From assembly GCF_000332495.1 (NCBI RefSeq), contig NZ_AOGW02000002.1, forward strand, positions 200,696 through 264,695: DNA of 64,000 nt, in the 5' to 3' direction. Positions within the stretch are counted from its first letter, which is position 1, and each line of letters starts with the position of its first letter. Shown here piece by piece: positions 11,466 to 21,123 of this stretch. This DNA comes from Leptospira terpstrae serovar Hualin str. LT 11-33 = ATCC 700639 (lineage in GTDB: Bacteria > Spirochaetota > Leptospiria > Leptospirales > Leptospiraceae). Under the pieces are notes generated by a model, which saw nothing but the letters and a program-made list of their open reading frames with translations, was not told the origin of the DNA and searched no databases. A program made the translations under genes and the position numbers.

Positions 11466-12498
11466 TTTTCACTTTCATGACCGCATTCACCAAATTTTGG
11501 AAGGATTCTTCTTTGATCCAAGTGATGGACTCGGAAAAATATGGCACTAGTTCCCGACGAACCGGCCGCCATTTTCCGGAATTCGTTTCCCATAAAGGGT
11601 AAAAGGAGAGTCGGTATTTGATTCCTTCCGATTGGACCACATCCAAAACTGCTTCTGGGTTTTGTGTGAGAGATACTTCAGGAAACTCTGGCGCACCGAC
11701 TTCATCAGTATAAAATTCTACTTTTAAACCTTTGGTCACCGATTCCCACTGGTTTCCTATATCGGGTGGCAAGACAATCCGTTCACCCGTGGTACGACTC
11801 CAATCATTCACATAAACATTGTATTGGTTCTTTTTGGCACGGTTTTCTGCTTTTACCGAAAGAATTTGCCCAGAAAAAGAAAGTTCCTTCAGATAACCAT
11901 CGTTAAATGAGACGTACATCTTTTCACGAAAATTTGTAGAAGGTGTACGAAACTTTTCAATCAAATAGTTATAGGGAGCTATGATTTCTTCATGAACCAA
12001 TACGGAAACACGACCTTCATCTGAGCCAATTTTTTTACCGAAAAACAATTGTTTGTCTTTTGAAAATTCAATGGTAGGCCCATTCTCTTCTGACAAAGAT
12101 AAGGAAGGGGAACTTTCCCCTAAACAATAGGATTTCTGAATCTCTGGTGTTGCCTTTTCAATGAGTTTTGTTTTTAGAACACTGAGTTCCGAAAAACTAT
12201 TTTTAACATTATAATTGGCTTCATAAGATATGGATTTTCCATTTTTTGTGGAAGTCACTGTGTACAATGGAGTTTGATTCCATCCACGAGGGATCTTACG
12301 AAATACCATAGCGTCTTCCGCAAACTTTGGCTCTTGTGTTCCACACCAGTCAGCTTTCGGTGGATTGTAACCAATGGATTTCCAATCTTCTTTCCAATAA
12401 TTTGTTTCGGAAATATTTTCAGGATGGTCTTCCATCCAATAAAAAAGTAAAAAAAGTCCAACAAACGCGATAACTACTAAACTAATTTTCTGTTTCAT
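11425..12498 (-). CDS. membrane-anchored periplasmic protein, DUF4340-like
   Basis: 357 residues: one N-terminal transmembrane anchor (residues 5-22, ISLVVIAFVGLFLLFYWM) and a large extracytoplasmic part rich in beta structure. In bacteria with GldG-type ABC operons the gene after gldG commonly encodes a DUF4340 protein, and this one has the matching architecture and position. The DUF assignment is from context and architecture, not from an unmistakable motif. It overlaps the GldG-like stop by 4 nt. Confidence 0.6.
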   Translation of the reverse strand: MKQKISLVVIAFVGLFLLFYWMEDHPENISETNYWKEDWKSIGYNPPKADWCGTQEPKFAEDAMVFRKIPRGWNQTPLYTVTSTKNGKSISYEANYNVKNSFSELSVLKTKLIEKATPEIQKSYCLGESSPSLSLSEENGPTIEFSKDKQLFFGKKIGSDEGRVSVLVHEEIIAPYNYLIEKFRTPSTNFREKMYVSFNDGYLKELSFSGQILSVKAENRAKKNQYNVYVNDWSRTTGERIVLPPDIGNQWESVTKGLKVEFYTDEVGAPEFPEVSLTQNPEAVLDVVQSEGIKYRLSFYPLWETNSGKWRPVRRELVPYFSESITWIKEESFQNLVNAVMKVKNASRYERPNQKIQ

Positions 12499-14366
12499 AC
12501 TTCAATCATGGAACTTTTTCGTCTGGAATACACAAAGTAGGAACCCACTGCCAATATAAATCCAGGGAATAAAAACACACCTATCACCCACGCGATCAAC
12601 TTTTGGTTGTCTGATAAAGATATGGTATCGAGTTCTTCTTTTTTCAATGGAATTTCGGCAACGGCAACATCTTGAAACAAACCAGTGATAGAAACCGTCG
12701 AAAATTGTGAATTCATTGCGTACGGAATGAACTGATCTGTTACCCAAGAAGTTCCTGAATGCAGAATGATTTTTCCTGATTTGTCATTGTTTAGAGAGTT
12801 TGGAGTTAATACAATGGAGAGAATTTTACTTTCTCTTTTTTCGTTTGGATCCAATTTCCCATTTTTGTTCTCATCGGCAAATGCTTCAAACCCAGACTCG
12901 AGCAGAGTTTCTGACTTAAATGCATAAGGGGAAGGAATGGTTGTGTCAGTTTCCAAATAACTACCGTAAGGAAACAAAATCCCCATGTCTTTTTTTTGTA
13001 ATAAGTCAGTGAGTCTATGGTCAGGAAACCGTTTTGCCACAACAAATCCTGGTTTTTCTTCTCGTTCGATTAACTGTGTGGATTTGGATTTGAGTCCAGC
13101 AGCTGAAAGTAACCAACCAAAGTCTTCGTTTCCTTTTGGTTCCATGGTGATAAGAAGTTTTCCATTTTTCTCCAAAACATATTTTGTAAGTTCTTCTTTT
13201 GCTTCTTTAGAAAAAGCAACTGTTGGTCCAAGAACCACAAGCATATCTGCATCATCCGGCAATTTGGATGGCCAACCTTGACCAAATCCTAACTCTGCTA
13301 CTTTAAAATTTAAAAACTGCAAAGAGGAAACAAATCGGTTTACCTGTTCGTTCGGAAGAGCCTTAAAGGACATTCCGTACCTTTCCCCATTGGAAACTGT
13401 AAAATATACTTTTTTCTGTTCTGTGGTGACATTGAGAAGTGCACCCACTAACTTACGTTCGAGGTCTTCTAAATCTTTTGTTTCTTTAGCAATGACTCTT
13501 TCTTCTGCAAAAGGAGTGCCTGAGGTCAAAAGGGATTGTTTTTGGGAACGAACAAAGATAGTTCCGTTCGAAACCTGGCCAAATTCTTTGAGTAAATCCA
13601 CTTCTACGTCCGCATTGATGAATTGAATAGAAATGTGCGAATTCTCTGATTTGATTTGGTCCAAAAGAATTTCGATGTCTGGACGAATGCGAGTGAGGGC
13701 AAAAGCGGCAAGTTTATCTCCATTGGCAGGTCCATCGGCTTCCAAGGGACGCGGGTAAAACGCAGTAATGGTCACATCTTTTGTAATTGGTTTGATGAGA
13801 TTTCTTGATGTTTGTGAAAGGGAAAATTTACCCTGGCTACTCAAATCAAAGTTATAGTTTCGTTTGATCGCAAAATAATTTACCGCCACCAAAATCGGTA
13901 AAACAAACAAAAATCCCAATACAGCATTTTGTAAAAGAGAACTTTTGGATTTTGCTAAATTACTCTGTGCTTCTAATGAAGATTTTCCAATCTCTAATAA
14001 AATGATTTGGAGTAAAAATACGATAGATAAGAGAACCACACAAAGCAAAAGAAATTCTCTGACTTTCGGTATGGCACTCACTTCCTCATTGAATCCAGCA
14101 ACTGGTTTCAAATCTAAAAAGTCACGTAACACCGATAATAAAAAAGCACCGATTCCAAAACCGGCAGCAATATAACGGTTTCGATCTTCTTTTCGTAATC
14201 CTTTCGAAAAAGCACGAACGATAGTGTCCGATGCTAAAAATAAAAAGACCACTCCAAAAAAGAGGAACCTTTTTTTGGGATCAACGACCATTCCATCAAA
14301 CAGGAAATAGGCGAAAAGGGAAAGTAAACTAATAAATGGTAAAACTCTATCTGCGGTTAAAAACAT
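12495..14366 (-). CDS. GldG-family ABC transporter accessory protein
   Basis: 623 residues. N-terminal transmembrane helices (about 10-30, 35-50, 75-95 and 105-130, then another near 150) precede a large extracytoplasmic domain starting at FDLSSQGKFSLSQTSRNLI, a phrase typical of the GldG/ABC-type uncharacterised transport family. A C-terminal helix (IAWVIGVFLFPGFILAVGSY) re-anchors it and ends in RRKSS. In Flavobacterium GldA, GldF and GldG form an ABC complex. Here the ATPase, permease and GldG-like genes lie in that order with 3-4 nt spacing. The transported substrate is unknown. Confidence 0.85.
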   Translation of the reverse strand: MFLTADRVLPFISLLSLFAYFLFDGMVVDPKKRFLFFGVVFLFLASDTIVRAFSKGLRKEDRNRYIAAGFGIGAFLLSVLRDFLDLKPVAGFNEEVSAIPKVREFLLLCVVLLSIVFLLQIILLEIGKSSLEAQSNLAKSKSSLLQNAVLGFLFVLPILVAVNYFAIKRNYNFDLSSQGKFSLSQTSRNLIKPITKDVTITAFYPRPLEADGPANGDKLAAFALTRIRPDIEILLDQIKSENSHISIQFINADVEVDLLKEFGQVSNGTIFVRSQKQSLLTSGTPFAEERVIAKETKDLEDLERKLVGALLNVTTEQKKVYFTVSNGERYGMSFKALPNEQVNRFVSSLQFLNFKVAELGFGQGWPSKLPDDADMLVVLGPTVAFSKEAKEELTKYVLEKNGKLLITMEPKGNEDFGWLLSAAGLKSKSTQLIEREEKPGFVVAKRFPDHRLTDLLQKKDMGILFPYGSYLETDTTIPSPYAFKSETLLESGFEAFADENKNGKLDPNEKRESKILSIVLTPNSLNNDKSGKIILHSGTSWVTDQFIPYAMNSQFSTVSITGLFQDVAVAEIPLKKEELDTISLSDNQKLIAWVIGVFLFPGFILAVGSYFVYSRRKSSMIEV

Positions 14367-14369
14367 GGT

Positions 14370-15101
14370 CTATCCCCTCCATCTCCTGGATTCCAAGACC
14401 TTTACGGTAAGATATAAGAACAAAAATGTTCCGCTAAGGAAAAACACAATTCCAGTCAAAGGAACCACACCCTTTGCAAAGGCAGCAAAGTGAGAAAAAA
14501 TATGCAAATGAAAGAGAACCTTTCTTGTGGTTGCTTGGAATAGATGAGAAAAATATCCCACTACCCAAAGTGTCAAAATGATAAGAACTGAAATCAAAAG
14601 TGATATCATTTGGTTTTTTCCAAGACTGGAACCAAACATTCCAATGGTAAAGGTAAATACACCTAACAAAAACACTCCGACACTGCCAGAAGCTACCATA
14701 TAAAACGGAGCTTTCCAAAAGGAATACAAAAGTAAGGGAAACAATCCATTGATAAAGATGGTGATGATCCCACAAACTGTGACACCAAATAAAAATTTAC
14801 CAAATACAATTTCCAAATCGGTAATGGGAGATGTAAAAAGTAATTCTAAAGTTCCTTTGTTTCTTTCTTCTACAATTGATCCCATGGAAATGATCACCAT
14901 AGCGATGAGGATGGTTGTCATAAATGAAATGAAAGTGATGTAGGTTGCAATTTCATAATTTGCTGTACCATTAAAATTCAGAATCATTACAAAAAGTGCA
15001 TTGAGAAATGCAGTTCCACCCAGAACCAAAGGTCCCATATAGGTTCCAAAAAATAATCGTAATTCTTTTTTATAGATCCAAACAGCCGATTGCCAGTTCA
15101 T
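14370..15101 (-). CDS. ABC-2 type transporter permease (GldF-like)
   Basis: 243 residues, six predicted membrane helices. Between helices 2 and 3 it has the ABC-2 signature [20 protein letters not shown]. The last helix ends at ESRRWRG. It starts 4 nt inside the ATPase gene and ends 3 nt before the GldG-like gene, so stoichiometric production is likely. Inferred to be the membrane channel half of the exporter. Confidence 0.9.
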   Translation of the reverse strand: MNWQSAVWIYKKELRLFFGTYMGPLVLGGTAFLNALFVMILNFNGTANYEIATYITFISFMTTILIAMVIISMGSIVEERNKGTLELLFTSPITDLEIVFGKFLFGVTVCGIITIFINGLFPLLLYSFWKAPFYMVASGSVGVFLLGVFTFTIGMFGSSLGKNQMISLLISVLIILTLWVVGYFSHLFQATTRKVLFHLHIFSHFAAFAKGVVPLTGIVFFLSGTFLFLYLTVKVLESRRWRG

Positions 15102-16027
15102 ATTCTCTCCATAAAAATCTGTTCTAAAGACACTTCTTGTTTTTTTAAAGATTCAATTTGAATTCCAGAAGCTAATGCTTTGGAAAACAAAGATTCTTTA
15201 AATTGTTTTTGATTTGTAGTTCGCACCAAAAATTGAATTTCTTCTTTATTGGCTCCGAGTTCAGTCACAGAATCACCTTCACCTATCACTGATTTCACGA
15301 AAGTATGAAGCTCATCTGCACTTTTTCCAGAAAGACCAACTTCCCAGCCAGCCAAACGATTCATCTCTTCTTCTAACCTTGATAATGAAAGTTCCTGTTT
15401 CAGGCTTCCTTTATGCAAAAATAAAAACTTATCACAAGTTTTATAAATCTCAGTTAAGATATGACTGGAAATGAGAACGGTATGATCCCCCGCCAAACTT
15501 CGAATTAAATTACGAATTTCGACAATTTGTTTGGGATCGAGGCCTGAAATCGGTTCGTCCATAATGACAATCTCAGGATCACCGAGGATGGCTTGCGCAA
15601 TTCCGACACGTTTGCGGTAACCAAGTGATAATGTACCGATTAATTTATCTTTAACAGTTGTAATGTTAGTTTTAGTCAGAACCTTTTCAATTTCCGAACC
15701 AAGTTTGGGTTCCTCAATTTTTTTGATTCGACCTACAAAAGTAAGATACTCTGTGATTGTCATGTCTTCGTAGAGAGGTGGGGTTTCGGGAAGGTAACCT
15801 ATCTTCTGTTTGGCTTCCAATGGAAAGTCAAAGATAGACTTTCCATCAATGGACGCGTCCCCTGCACTAGGAATCAAATACCCGGTGAGGATTCGAATGG
15901 TAGTGGTTTTCCCGGCACCGTTCAGTCCTAAAAGACCGACGATTTCGCCTTTTTCTAATTTGAAATTAAGCCCTGAGATGGCTCGTTTTTCGCCGTAAAA
16001 TTTTGATAAATTGCTGACTTGAATCAT
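15098..16027 (-). CDS. ABC transporter ATP-binding protein (GldA-like)
   Basis: 309 residues. Walker [11 protein letters not shown] around residues 34-43, Q-loop [14 protein letters not shown], signature [14 protein letters not shown] (second-position Gly of LSGGQ replaced by Leu), Walker [14 protein letters not shown] and switch His in LISSHIL. The last 90 residues form the C-terminal extension common to ABC-2 exporters. First gene of the seven-gene minus operon that runs to pheS. It is separated by only 32 nt from the divergent histidine kinase, so their promoters must overlap. Confidence 0.93.
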   Translation of the reverse strand: MIQVSNLSKFYGEKRAISGLNFKLEKGEIVGLLGLNGAGKTTTIRILTGYLIPSAGDASIDGKSIFDFPLEAKQKIGYLPETPPLYEDMTITEYLTFVGRIKKIEEPKLGSEIEKVLTKTNITTVKDKLIGTLSLGYRKRVGIAQAILGDPEIVIMDEPISGLDPKQIVEIRNLIRSLAGDHTVLISSHILTEIYKTCDKFLFLHKGSLKQELSLSRLEEEMNRLAGWEVGLSGKSADELHTFVKSVIGEGDSVTELGANKEEIQFLVRTTNQKQFKESLFSKALASGIQIESLKKQEVSLEQIFMERI

Positions 16028-16059
16028 AACTCTGGTTTAGTTTTCGTATACCTGCACCT

Positions 16060-17571
16060 ATGAATGAATTTCTGGAAAAAATCAAAAGCTTTTTCAAGGA
16101 TGAAGACAGCTTTTTTGATGCAAAGCAACTTCTGCAACAGAATTGGCACAAATTTGTACCTCAATACCTCGATAAAATCCTGGAATCCCGCTCGAACGCC
16201 GTCTTTGTCTTAGATAAGGATGGAAATTACACTTATGTAAATTCATCGGCCGAAGCGATGGTGGAAAAATCGGCAAAAGAGATGCTCGGACAAAGCATTT
16301 GGAATTTGTTCCCGAACATTGATAAGACCGAATTTGGTAAAAAATTGTCCCATGCCATCAAAAATAAGGAAACATTCCGGTATGGAGAATTCTTTTTGGA
16401 ATCCAAAGGGTGGTTTGATACCCAAGTTTTCCCACAGGAAAACTTCACCATTCTCATTGCGACAGAAGTCACTTCTGAAAAAAATGCGAAAGACAATTAT
16501 AGCCAAGTTCTCATCAAAAACAATGCCATTTTAAGTTCCCTACCGGACAAATTGTACGGAATTCGGAAAGATGGATCCGTCATCGATCATAAAGAATTTC
16601 CCGAGTTTAAAGGTTGGGATTCTCACAATGAAGGCAGTATACGATTTACAAAAATTCAGAATCTTTTCCCCACAAGAAAATTATCCGATATTGAAGCGAT
16701 TATAGAACAAGTTTTAGAGGTGGGGGGAACAAAAACTTACGAATATTCCATCGAAGATTATGATGGTGAAAAATACTTTGAAGCCAGGTTCACGAAAACT
16801 GGGGAAGAGGATGTCCTTGCCATAGTTCGAAATATCACCGAACGGAAAAAAGCAGAAGCTTTGAAAAACGAATTCATAAGTTTAGTTAGCCATGAATTGC
16901 GCACCCCTCTCACTTCCATTAAAGGTTCCATAGATTTGTTGCTTGCGGGAGTTGCTGGAGAACTATCGAATCAAACCAAATCTTTACTTAACATTTGTCG
17001 TAAAAACACACAAAGGCTAGTACGTTTTGTCACCGACTTACTCGACATTGAAGCTTTGGATTCTGGAAATATCAATTTCAAATTTCGCACCTACAGGTTA
17101 GAAGAAATTTTACAAAGTTCAGTCGATGGAATGCGAACTTTTGCAGAACAATACCACGTGTTATTAAATTATGATCAAAACTTTCCTTCTACCTCTGTTT
17201 ACGTAGATGAAGATAGGCTAAATCATTGTATCACGAATCTTATCTCCAATGCAGTTAAATACACTCCTAAGTTTTCAGAAGTTTATATTACTGTAGTTCC
17301 CACGGACACTCACGCGCAAATTTTGATTAAAGATAACGGTCCAGGAATTGATCCCAATTTTGCGCCTAGATTATTTCACCGTTTTGCACAAGGGGCACCA
17401 CCTAAAGATAAATTGGTGGGAGGTTCGGGACTTGGACTATCTATCACTAAAGGTTTTGTCGAAGCAATGAAAGGTAAAATATTTTTCACTTCTGATGACA
17501 AAGGAACTGTATTTACCATTGAATTTCCCATAGTAAACCCTGGATTTGTTCCTTCTGGATACAACCAATGA
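16060..17571 (+). CDS. soluble PAS-domain sensor histidine kinase
   Basis: 503 residues, no transmembrane segment, so a cytoplasmic sensor. PAS 1 is at about 43-140 (NAVFVLDKDGNYTYVNSSAE) and a second, divergent PAS at about 150-262, ending VRNITERKKAEA. The dimerisation helix has the phospho-acceptor His278 in SLVSHELRTPL. The ATPase domain has the N box NLISNAVKYTP, G1 DNGPGI and G2 GGSGLGLSI. The stop overlaps the start of the receiver gene by 4 nt; the pair forms a two-component system without a visible DNA-binding output. Confidence 0.93.
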   Translation: MNEFLEKIKSFFKDEDSFFDAKQLLQQNWHKFVPQYLDKILESRSNAVFVLDKDGNYTYVNSSAEAMVEKSAKEMLGQSIWNLFPNIDKTEFGKKLSHAIKNKETFRYGEFFLESKGWFDTQVFPQENFTILIATEVTSEKNAKDNYSQVLIKNNAILSSLPDKLYGIRKDGSVIDHKEFPEFKGWDSHNEGSIRFTKIQNLFPTRKLSDIEAIIEQVLEVGGTKTYEYSIEDYDGEKYFEARFTKTGEEDVLAIVRNITERKKAEALKNEFISLVSHELRTPLTSIKGSIDLLLAGVAGELSNQTKSLLNICRKNTQRLVRFVTDLLDIEALDSGNINFKFRTYRLEEILQSSVDGMRTFAEQYHVLLNYDQNFPSTSVYVDEDRLNHCITNLISNAVKYTPKFSEVYITVVPTDTHAQILIKDNGPGIDPNFAPRLFHRFAQGAPPKDKLVGGSGLGLSITKGFVEAMKGKIFFTSDDKGTVFTIEFPIVNPGFVPSGYNQ

Positions 17572-17966
17572 TAGAATCAACCCTGAAACACGTGTTAATT
17601 GTCGAAGATGAAGAAGATATTGTAGAAATACTTCGGATTGCATTAGAATTCAACTCACCCTACCAAGTAAGTTTTGCTAAAACTGGCCCGGAAGGATTAC
17701 AAAAAGCTATCATACTACAACCCGACTTGATCTTGTTAGATGTTTTGATGCCCGGAATGAATGGAATGGAACTTATCGAAGAGTTAAAAATATTTCCAGA
17801 AACTAAAGAGATCCCTGTTGCCTTTATGACTTCTCGTGTTTTGAAAAATGAAATTCTGGAATACCAGAAAAGAGGGGGCATCGGTGTGATTGAAAAACCC
17901 TTTGCCCCTCTGGAAATTGCGGAGAAAATCCAAACCCTTTGGGAAGATTCGAAAAAGATTTATTAA
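17568..17966 (+). CDS. single-domain response regulator
   Basis: 132 residues: a receiver domain and nothing else. Acidic pair EDEED at 13-17, phospho-acceptor Asp58 in LILLDVLMPG, Thr/Ser switch in FMTSRVL and Lys in GVIEKPFAP. Coupled to the kinase gene by a 4-nt overlap. With no output domain it probably acts in a phosphorelay or by protein contact. Confidence 0.92.
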   Translation: MIESTLKHVLIVEDEEDIVEILRIALEFNSPYQVSFAKTGPEGLQKAIILQPDLILLDVLMPGMNGMELIEELKIFPETKEIPVAFMTSRVLKNEILEYQKRGGIGVIEKPFAPLEIAEKIQTLWEDSKKIY

Positions 17967-17969
17967 ATT

Positions 17970-18971
17970 CTAATTCTCTTTAAACCCTTCCAAAATTTCG
18001 TCCTGTCTTCCCATTAGGCGAACAGACAAACGAGGTCCCACCTCACAAACAATGCGAGAAGCCACATAGTTTCCCCAACGTGCTGATTTTTGCGAAGAAT
18101 ACCCTTGTGTCAGTCCGTACAATACTCCGGCAGCAAAGGCATCCCCAGCTCCCGTTGTATCAATTGGTTTTACTGGAAATCCAGGAACTAATGTGATTTT
18201 ACCATTTTCTGCCACATAAGCCCCTTCTTTTCCTGCAGTCATAAACACTAATGGGCAAAGTTTAGAAATAAATTGGACAGCTTCTTCTGCTGTTTTTGCA
18301 CCACTGAGTGCTAAACCTTCTTCGGTGTTACAAAAAATAACATCTACATATTCTTTAGTTAGGTGGATAAATTCGTCCCTAGAGCGATTAACACAAAATG
18401 GATCACTATAAGTAAAAGAAACTTTTACTTTGTTTTCTTTTGCTACTTTCATAGTGAGTTCACTTGCTTTTTTTGTAGAATCGCCATCCCACAAATACCC
18501 TTCCACATAAACAAACTTACTTTTTTTTAAGTTTTCTACATCGATATCATTTGGTCCGAGAGATATCGAAATGGCAAGATTGGTAAGCATAGTTCTTTCG
18601 GCATCAGGAGTGGTTAATACAACACAAGTTCCCGTATGACCGTTAACATCAGGAGTGGTTTCAAATAAAACGCCTGCATCTTCCATATCTTTTTTATAAA
18701 ATTCACCATACGTATCATGAGTGACTTTTCCCGTATAACAACAAGTACCCCCTGAGTTTGCAATGGCAATCATTGTGTTTGCGGCACTTCCGCCAGAGCG
18801 AAGTTCTTTCTTTTCATCGTGTAGGTCGGCAAGAATTTGACCTTGTCTAGACTCATCTACAAGAGTCATCACACCCTTGGTAATATTTTGTTTTTGTAAA
18901 AAATTGGGATCAATAAAGGCAATGATATCTACCAGGGCGTTCCCTACACCGAATACGTCGTAATGCTTCAT
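17970..18971 (-). CDS. PfkB-family carbohydrate kinase, adenosine kinase-like
   Basis: About 333 residues from the ATG at 18971. Ribokinase fold with the N-terminal motif GSAANTMIAIANSGG and the C-terminal anion-hole/catalytic motif DTTGAGDAFAAGVLYG. The overall layout (VFGVGNALVDI at the start, GKVTHDTYGEFYKKDM lid region) fits bacterial adenosine kinase-like proteins; ribokinase or 2-keto-3-deoxygluconate kinase are possible. An upstream TTG at 19010 with GGAG 8 nt before it would add 13 residues. The ATG is preferred because family members begin at this Met, but it lacks a strong ribosome binding site. Convergent with the receiver gene, 3 nt apart. Confidence 0.85.
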   Translation of the reverse strand: MKHYDVFGVGNALVDIIAFIDPNFLQKQNITKGVMTLVDESRQGQILADLHDEKKELRSGGSAANTMIAIANSGGTCCYTGKVTHDTYGEFYKKDMEDAGVLFETTPDVNGHTGTCVVLTTPDAERTMLTNLAISISLGPNDIDVENLKKSKFVYVEGYLWDGDSTKKASELTMKVAKENKVKVSFTYSDPFCVNRSRDEFIHLTKEYVDVIFCNTEEGLALSGAKTAEEAVQFISKLCPLVFMTAGKEGAYVAENGKITLVPGFPVKPIDTTGAGDAFAAGVLYGLTQGYSSQKSARWGNYVASRIVCEVGPRLSVRLMGRQDEILEGFKEN

Positions 18972-19053
18972 GGGGACAATGCTTTTTTCCTTTAGGGAAT
19001 TGACACTCAATTTTCATGCTCCAGCTTGGCAGGTACTGAGAAAATAAAGCTCC

Positions 19054-21123
19054 ATGATTTCTAATTTCAGATTCTATTTTCTCCTTTGTCTCAGTTTAGT
19101 ACCCCTCACTCTGTTCGCACAAAACAAAGAACCGAAAGAGGTAGAGATTCGAGCTAACGTAGACAGCCAGTCAAAAAATTCTAACTTTGCAAAAAACCCA
19201 ACTGGTTTCCAAAAGGAAATTGATTTAACACAAACAAACACGCGCTACATGAGCCTACCTGATGTATTGAACCGAGAAGCAGGAGTTCGGGTTAGGCAAT
19301 ACGGAGGCCTAGGCTCTTATTCTACGTTATCATTGAGAGGAACCAACCCCAACCAAACAAAGATCTATTGGAATGGTGTTCCCATAAACAACTCTATGGG
19401 TGGAGAAATCAATTTAGCTGACTTACCCTTTGATAATTTAGAGAAAATTGAAATTTATAAGTCAGGAACTCCTGCCGGTTTTTCTGGATCCTCAATTGGA
19501 GGTTCGATTAACTTAGTTTCCAAATCTAAAATTGATAAACCTGTGACTCGAATTAATTTGATGGGAGGAAGTTTTAGAACAGCAAAAGCAAGTGTCACTC
19601 ATATGGATCAATTTTCAAATGGTTCTTATTTTGTGCAGGCACTCCAGGAAACTTCGGACCAAAACTTTAGTTACTTAAACAACAAAGGTACTGTTTTATT
19701 CAATACTTATGATGATTCCATTGACACTCGTAGGAATGCACAATTTAGAAAGACAGGTTTTACTGGAAATATCTCTTTTGAATTCGGAAAAACCAAAATC
19801 AATTTACTAAATGATTACATCCACAGAAAACAAGGATTACCTGGCCCAGGGAACAGACAAACTGTTGCCGTAGAACGTGTGTTTAGTAAACTTTCCTCTG
19901 CTATCACAACAGAAACCAATGAATTTCTTTTTCAAAATTTAACACTAGAAACAAAAACGTATGGTAACTTTTCAAAAGATGATTTTTTTGATCCGAAATC
20001 AGAATTTAGTTACGGAACACCTAACGCATTTACCAAAACAAACCAATACGGATTCCAGCTAACACCAACTTTATATTTATTAGAATACAATCAAGTCATC
20101 CGAACTTCTTTCCAAACAGAACAAGAGTTTTTTACAAGATATGAAAAACGATACAATCATGAAACAGAAAGGAAAGAACCAAAAAAACGGAGAGATACTT
20201 TAAGTGCTACCTTTCAAGATGAAATTAGACTATTTTCAAACCGACTTTTTTTAGTCCCCCAAATTCGATGGGAACGATACACGGACAGGTTCGGGAAAGA
20301 TGAAACGAGTGTCAGAAACCAACTTCTTGATCCTTTAAGTGATGTTTTTTATGTAAAACAGGCATTCACCAATCCAAGTTTTGGGATAAAAATTATTTGG
20401 ATCAAAAAAGAAAATTTGGAATTTGGTTCACTTGCCAATATTAGCAAAGACTTTCGAATTCCCACCTTTTTAGAGTTATTTGGAGAACGAGGAAGTATTG
20501 TAGGGAATACTAAGTTACGACCGGAACAAAGTAGGAATGGTGATTTTGGATTTTATCTCCATATAAAACCTTATACCAACTGGAAAATTCAATCAGATGT
20601 TTCTATTTTTCAAAAACGAATTTATGACATGATTTTGTTTTTGCCAAACTCCCAATTTACGCTAAGACCAGAAAATGTCGACCAAGCACTCATTCGCGGA
20701 TTAGAAACTAGCCATAATTTAGTTTGGAACAAAGGTGTAAAATTTAACTTTAATTATACATACCAGGATGCTAAAAATTATTCCGAATCACCGGCGTTAA
20801 ACGGAAAGTATCTTCCGCTTCGTTCAAAAAGCCAAGGAAGTGCCTTACTTTCTTTTTTCAACGACTTTGGAGAGATTGGATTAGAATACCAATACATTGG
20901 TGCTAACTTCAGAGACCGAACTAATGAATATTTAGGTTATTTACCAGCTAGGCAGTTTTGGAATCTCTATATCCAATACGTGCCTTATAAAAATACAGAA
21001 ACAGGAAACGAATTGATTTTAGGATTTGAAGTTCGTAACCTATCTGATAAACGCGTGGAAGATTTGGTAGGGTATCCTTTGCCTGGGCGCAGTTACTATG
21101 TTACCGGGAGTTATAAATTCTAA
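19054..21123 (+). CDS. TonB-dependent outer-membrane receptor
   Basis: 689 residues with a signal peptide (1-22, cut after LTLFA). The plug domain is at about 60-165 (LPDVLNREAGVRVRQYGGLG, TKIYWNGVPIN, GSSIGGSINLVSK) and a 22-strand-type barrel with alternating hydrophobic strands ends in SYYVTGSYKF with a terminal Phe. A TonB box is not obvious. The plug resembles BtuB/vitamin or siderophore receptors. The ligand is not deducible. The stop overlaps the ATG of the next gene (TAATG), linking it to a propeller-like lipoprotein. Confidence 0.9.
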   Translation: MISNFRFYFLLCLSLVPLTLFAQNKEPKEVEIRANVDSQSKNSNFAKNPTGFQKEIDLTQTNTRYMSLPDVLNREAGVRVRQYGGLGSYSTLSLRGTNPNQTKIYWNGVPINNSMGGEINLADLPFDNLEKIEIYKSGTPAGFSGSSIGGSINLVSKSKIDKPVTRINLMGGSFRTAKASVTHMDQFSNGSYFVQALQETSDQNFSYLNNKGTVLFNTYDDSIDTRRNAQFRKTGFTGNISFEFGKTKINLLNDYIHRKQGLPGPGNRQTVAVERVFSKLSSAITTETNEFLFQNLTLETKTYGNFSKDDFFDPKSEFSYGTPNAFTKTNQYGFQLTPTLYLLEYNQVIRTSFQTEQEFFTRYEKRYNHETERKEPKKRRDTLSATFQDEIRLFSNRLFLVPQIRWERYTDRFGKDETSVRNQLLDPLSDVFYVKQAFTNPSFGIKIIWIKKENLEFGSLANISKDFRIPTFLELFGERGSIVGNTKLRPEQSRNGDFGFYLHIKPYTNWKIQSDVSIFQKRIYDMILFLPNSQFTLRPENVDQALIRGLETSHNLVWNKGVKFNFNYTYQDAKNYSESPALNGKYLPLRSKSQGSALLSFFNDFGEIGLEYQYIGANFRDRTNEYLGYLPARQFWNLYIQYVPYKNTETGNELILGFEVRNLSDKRVEDLVGYPLPGRSYYVTGSYKF

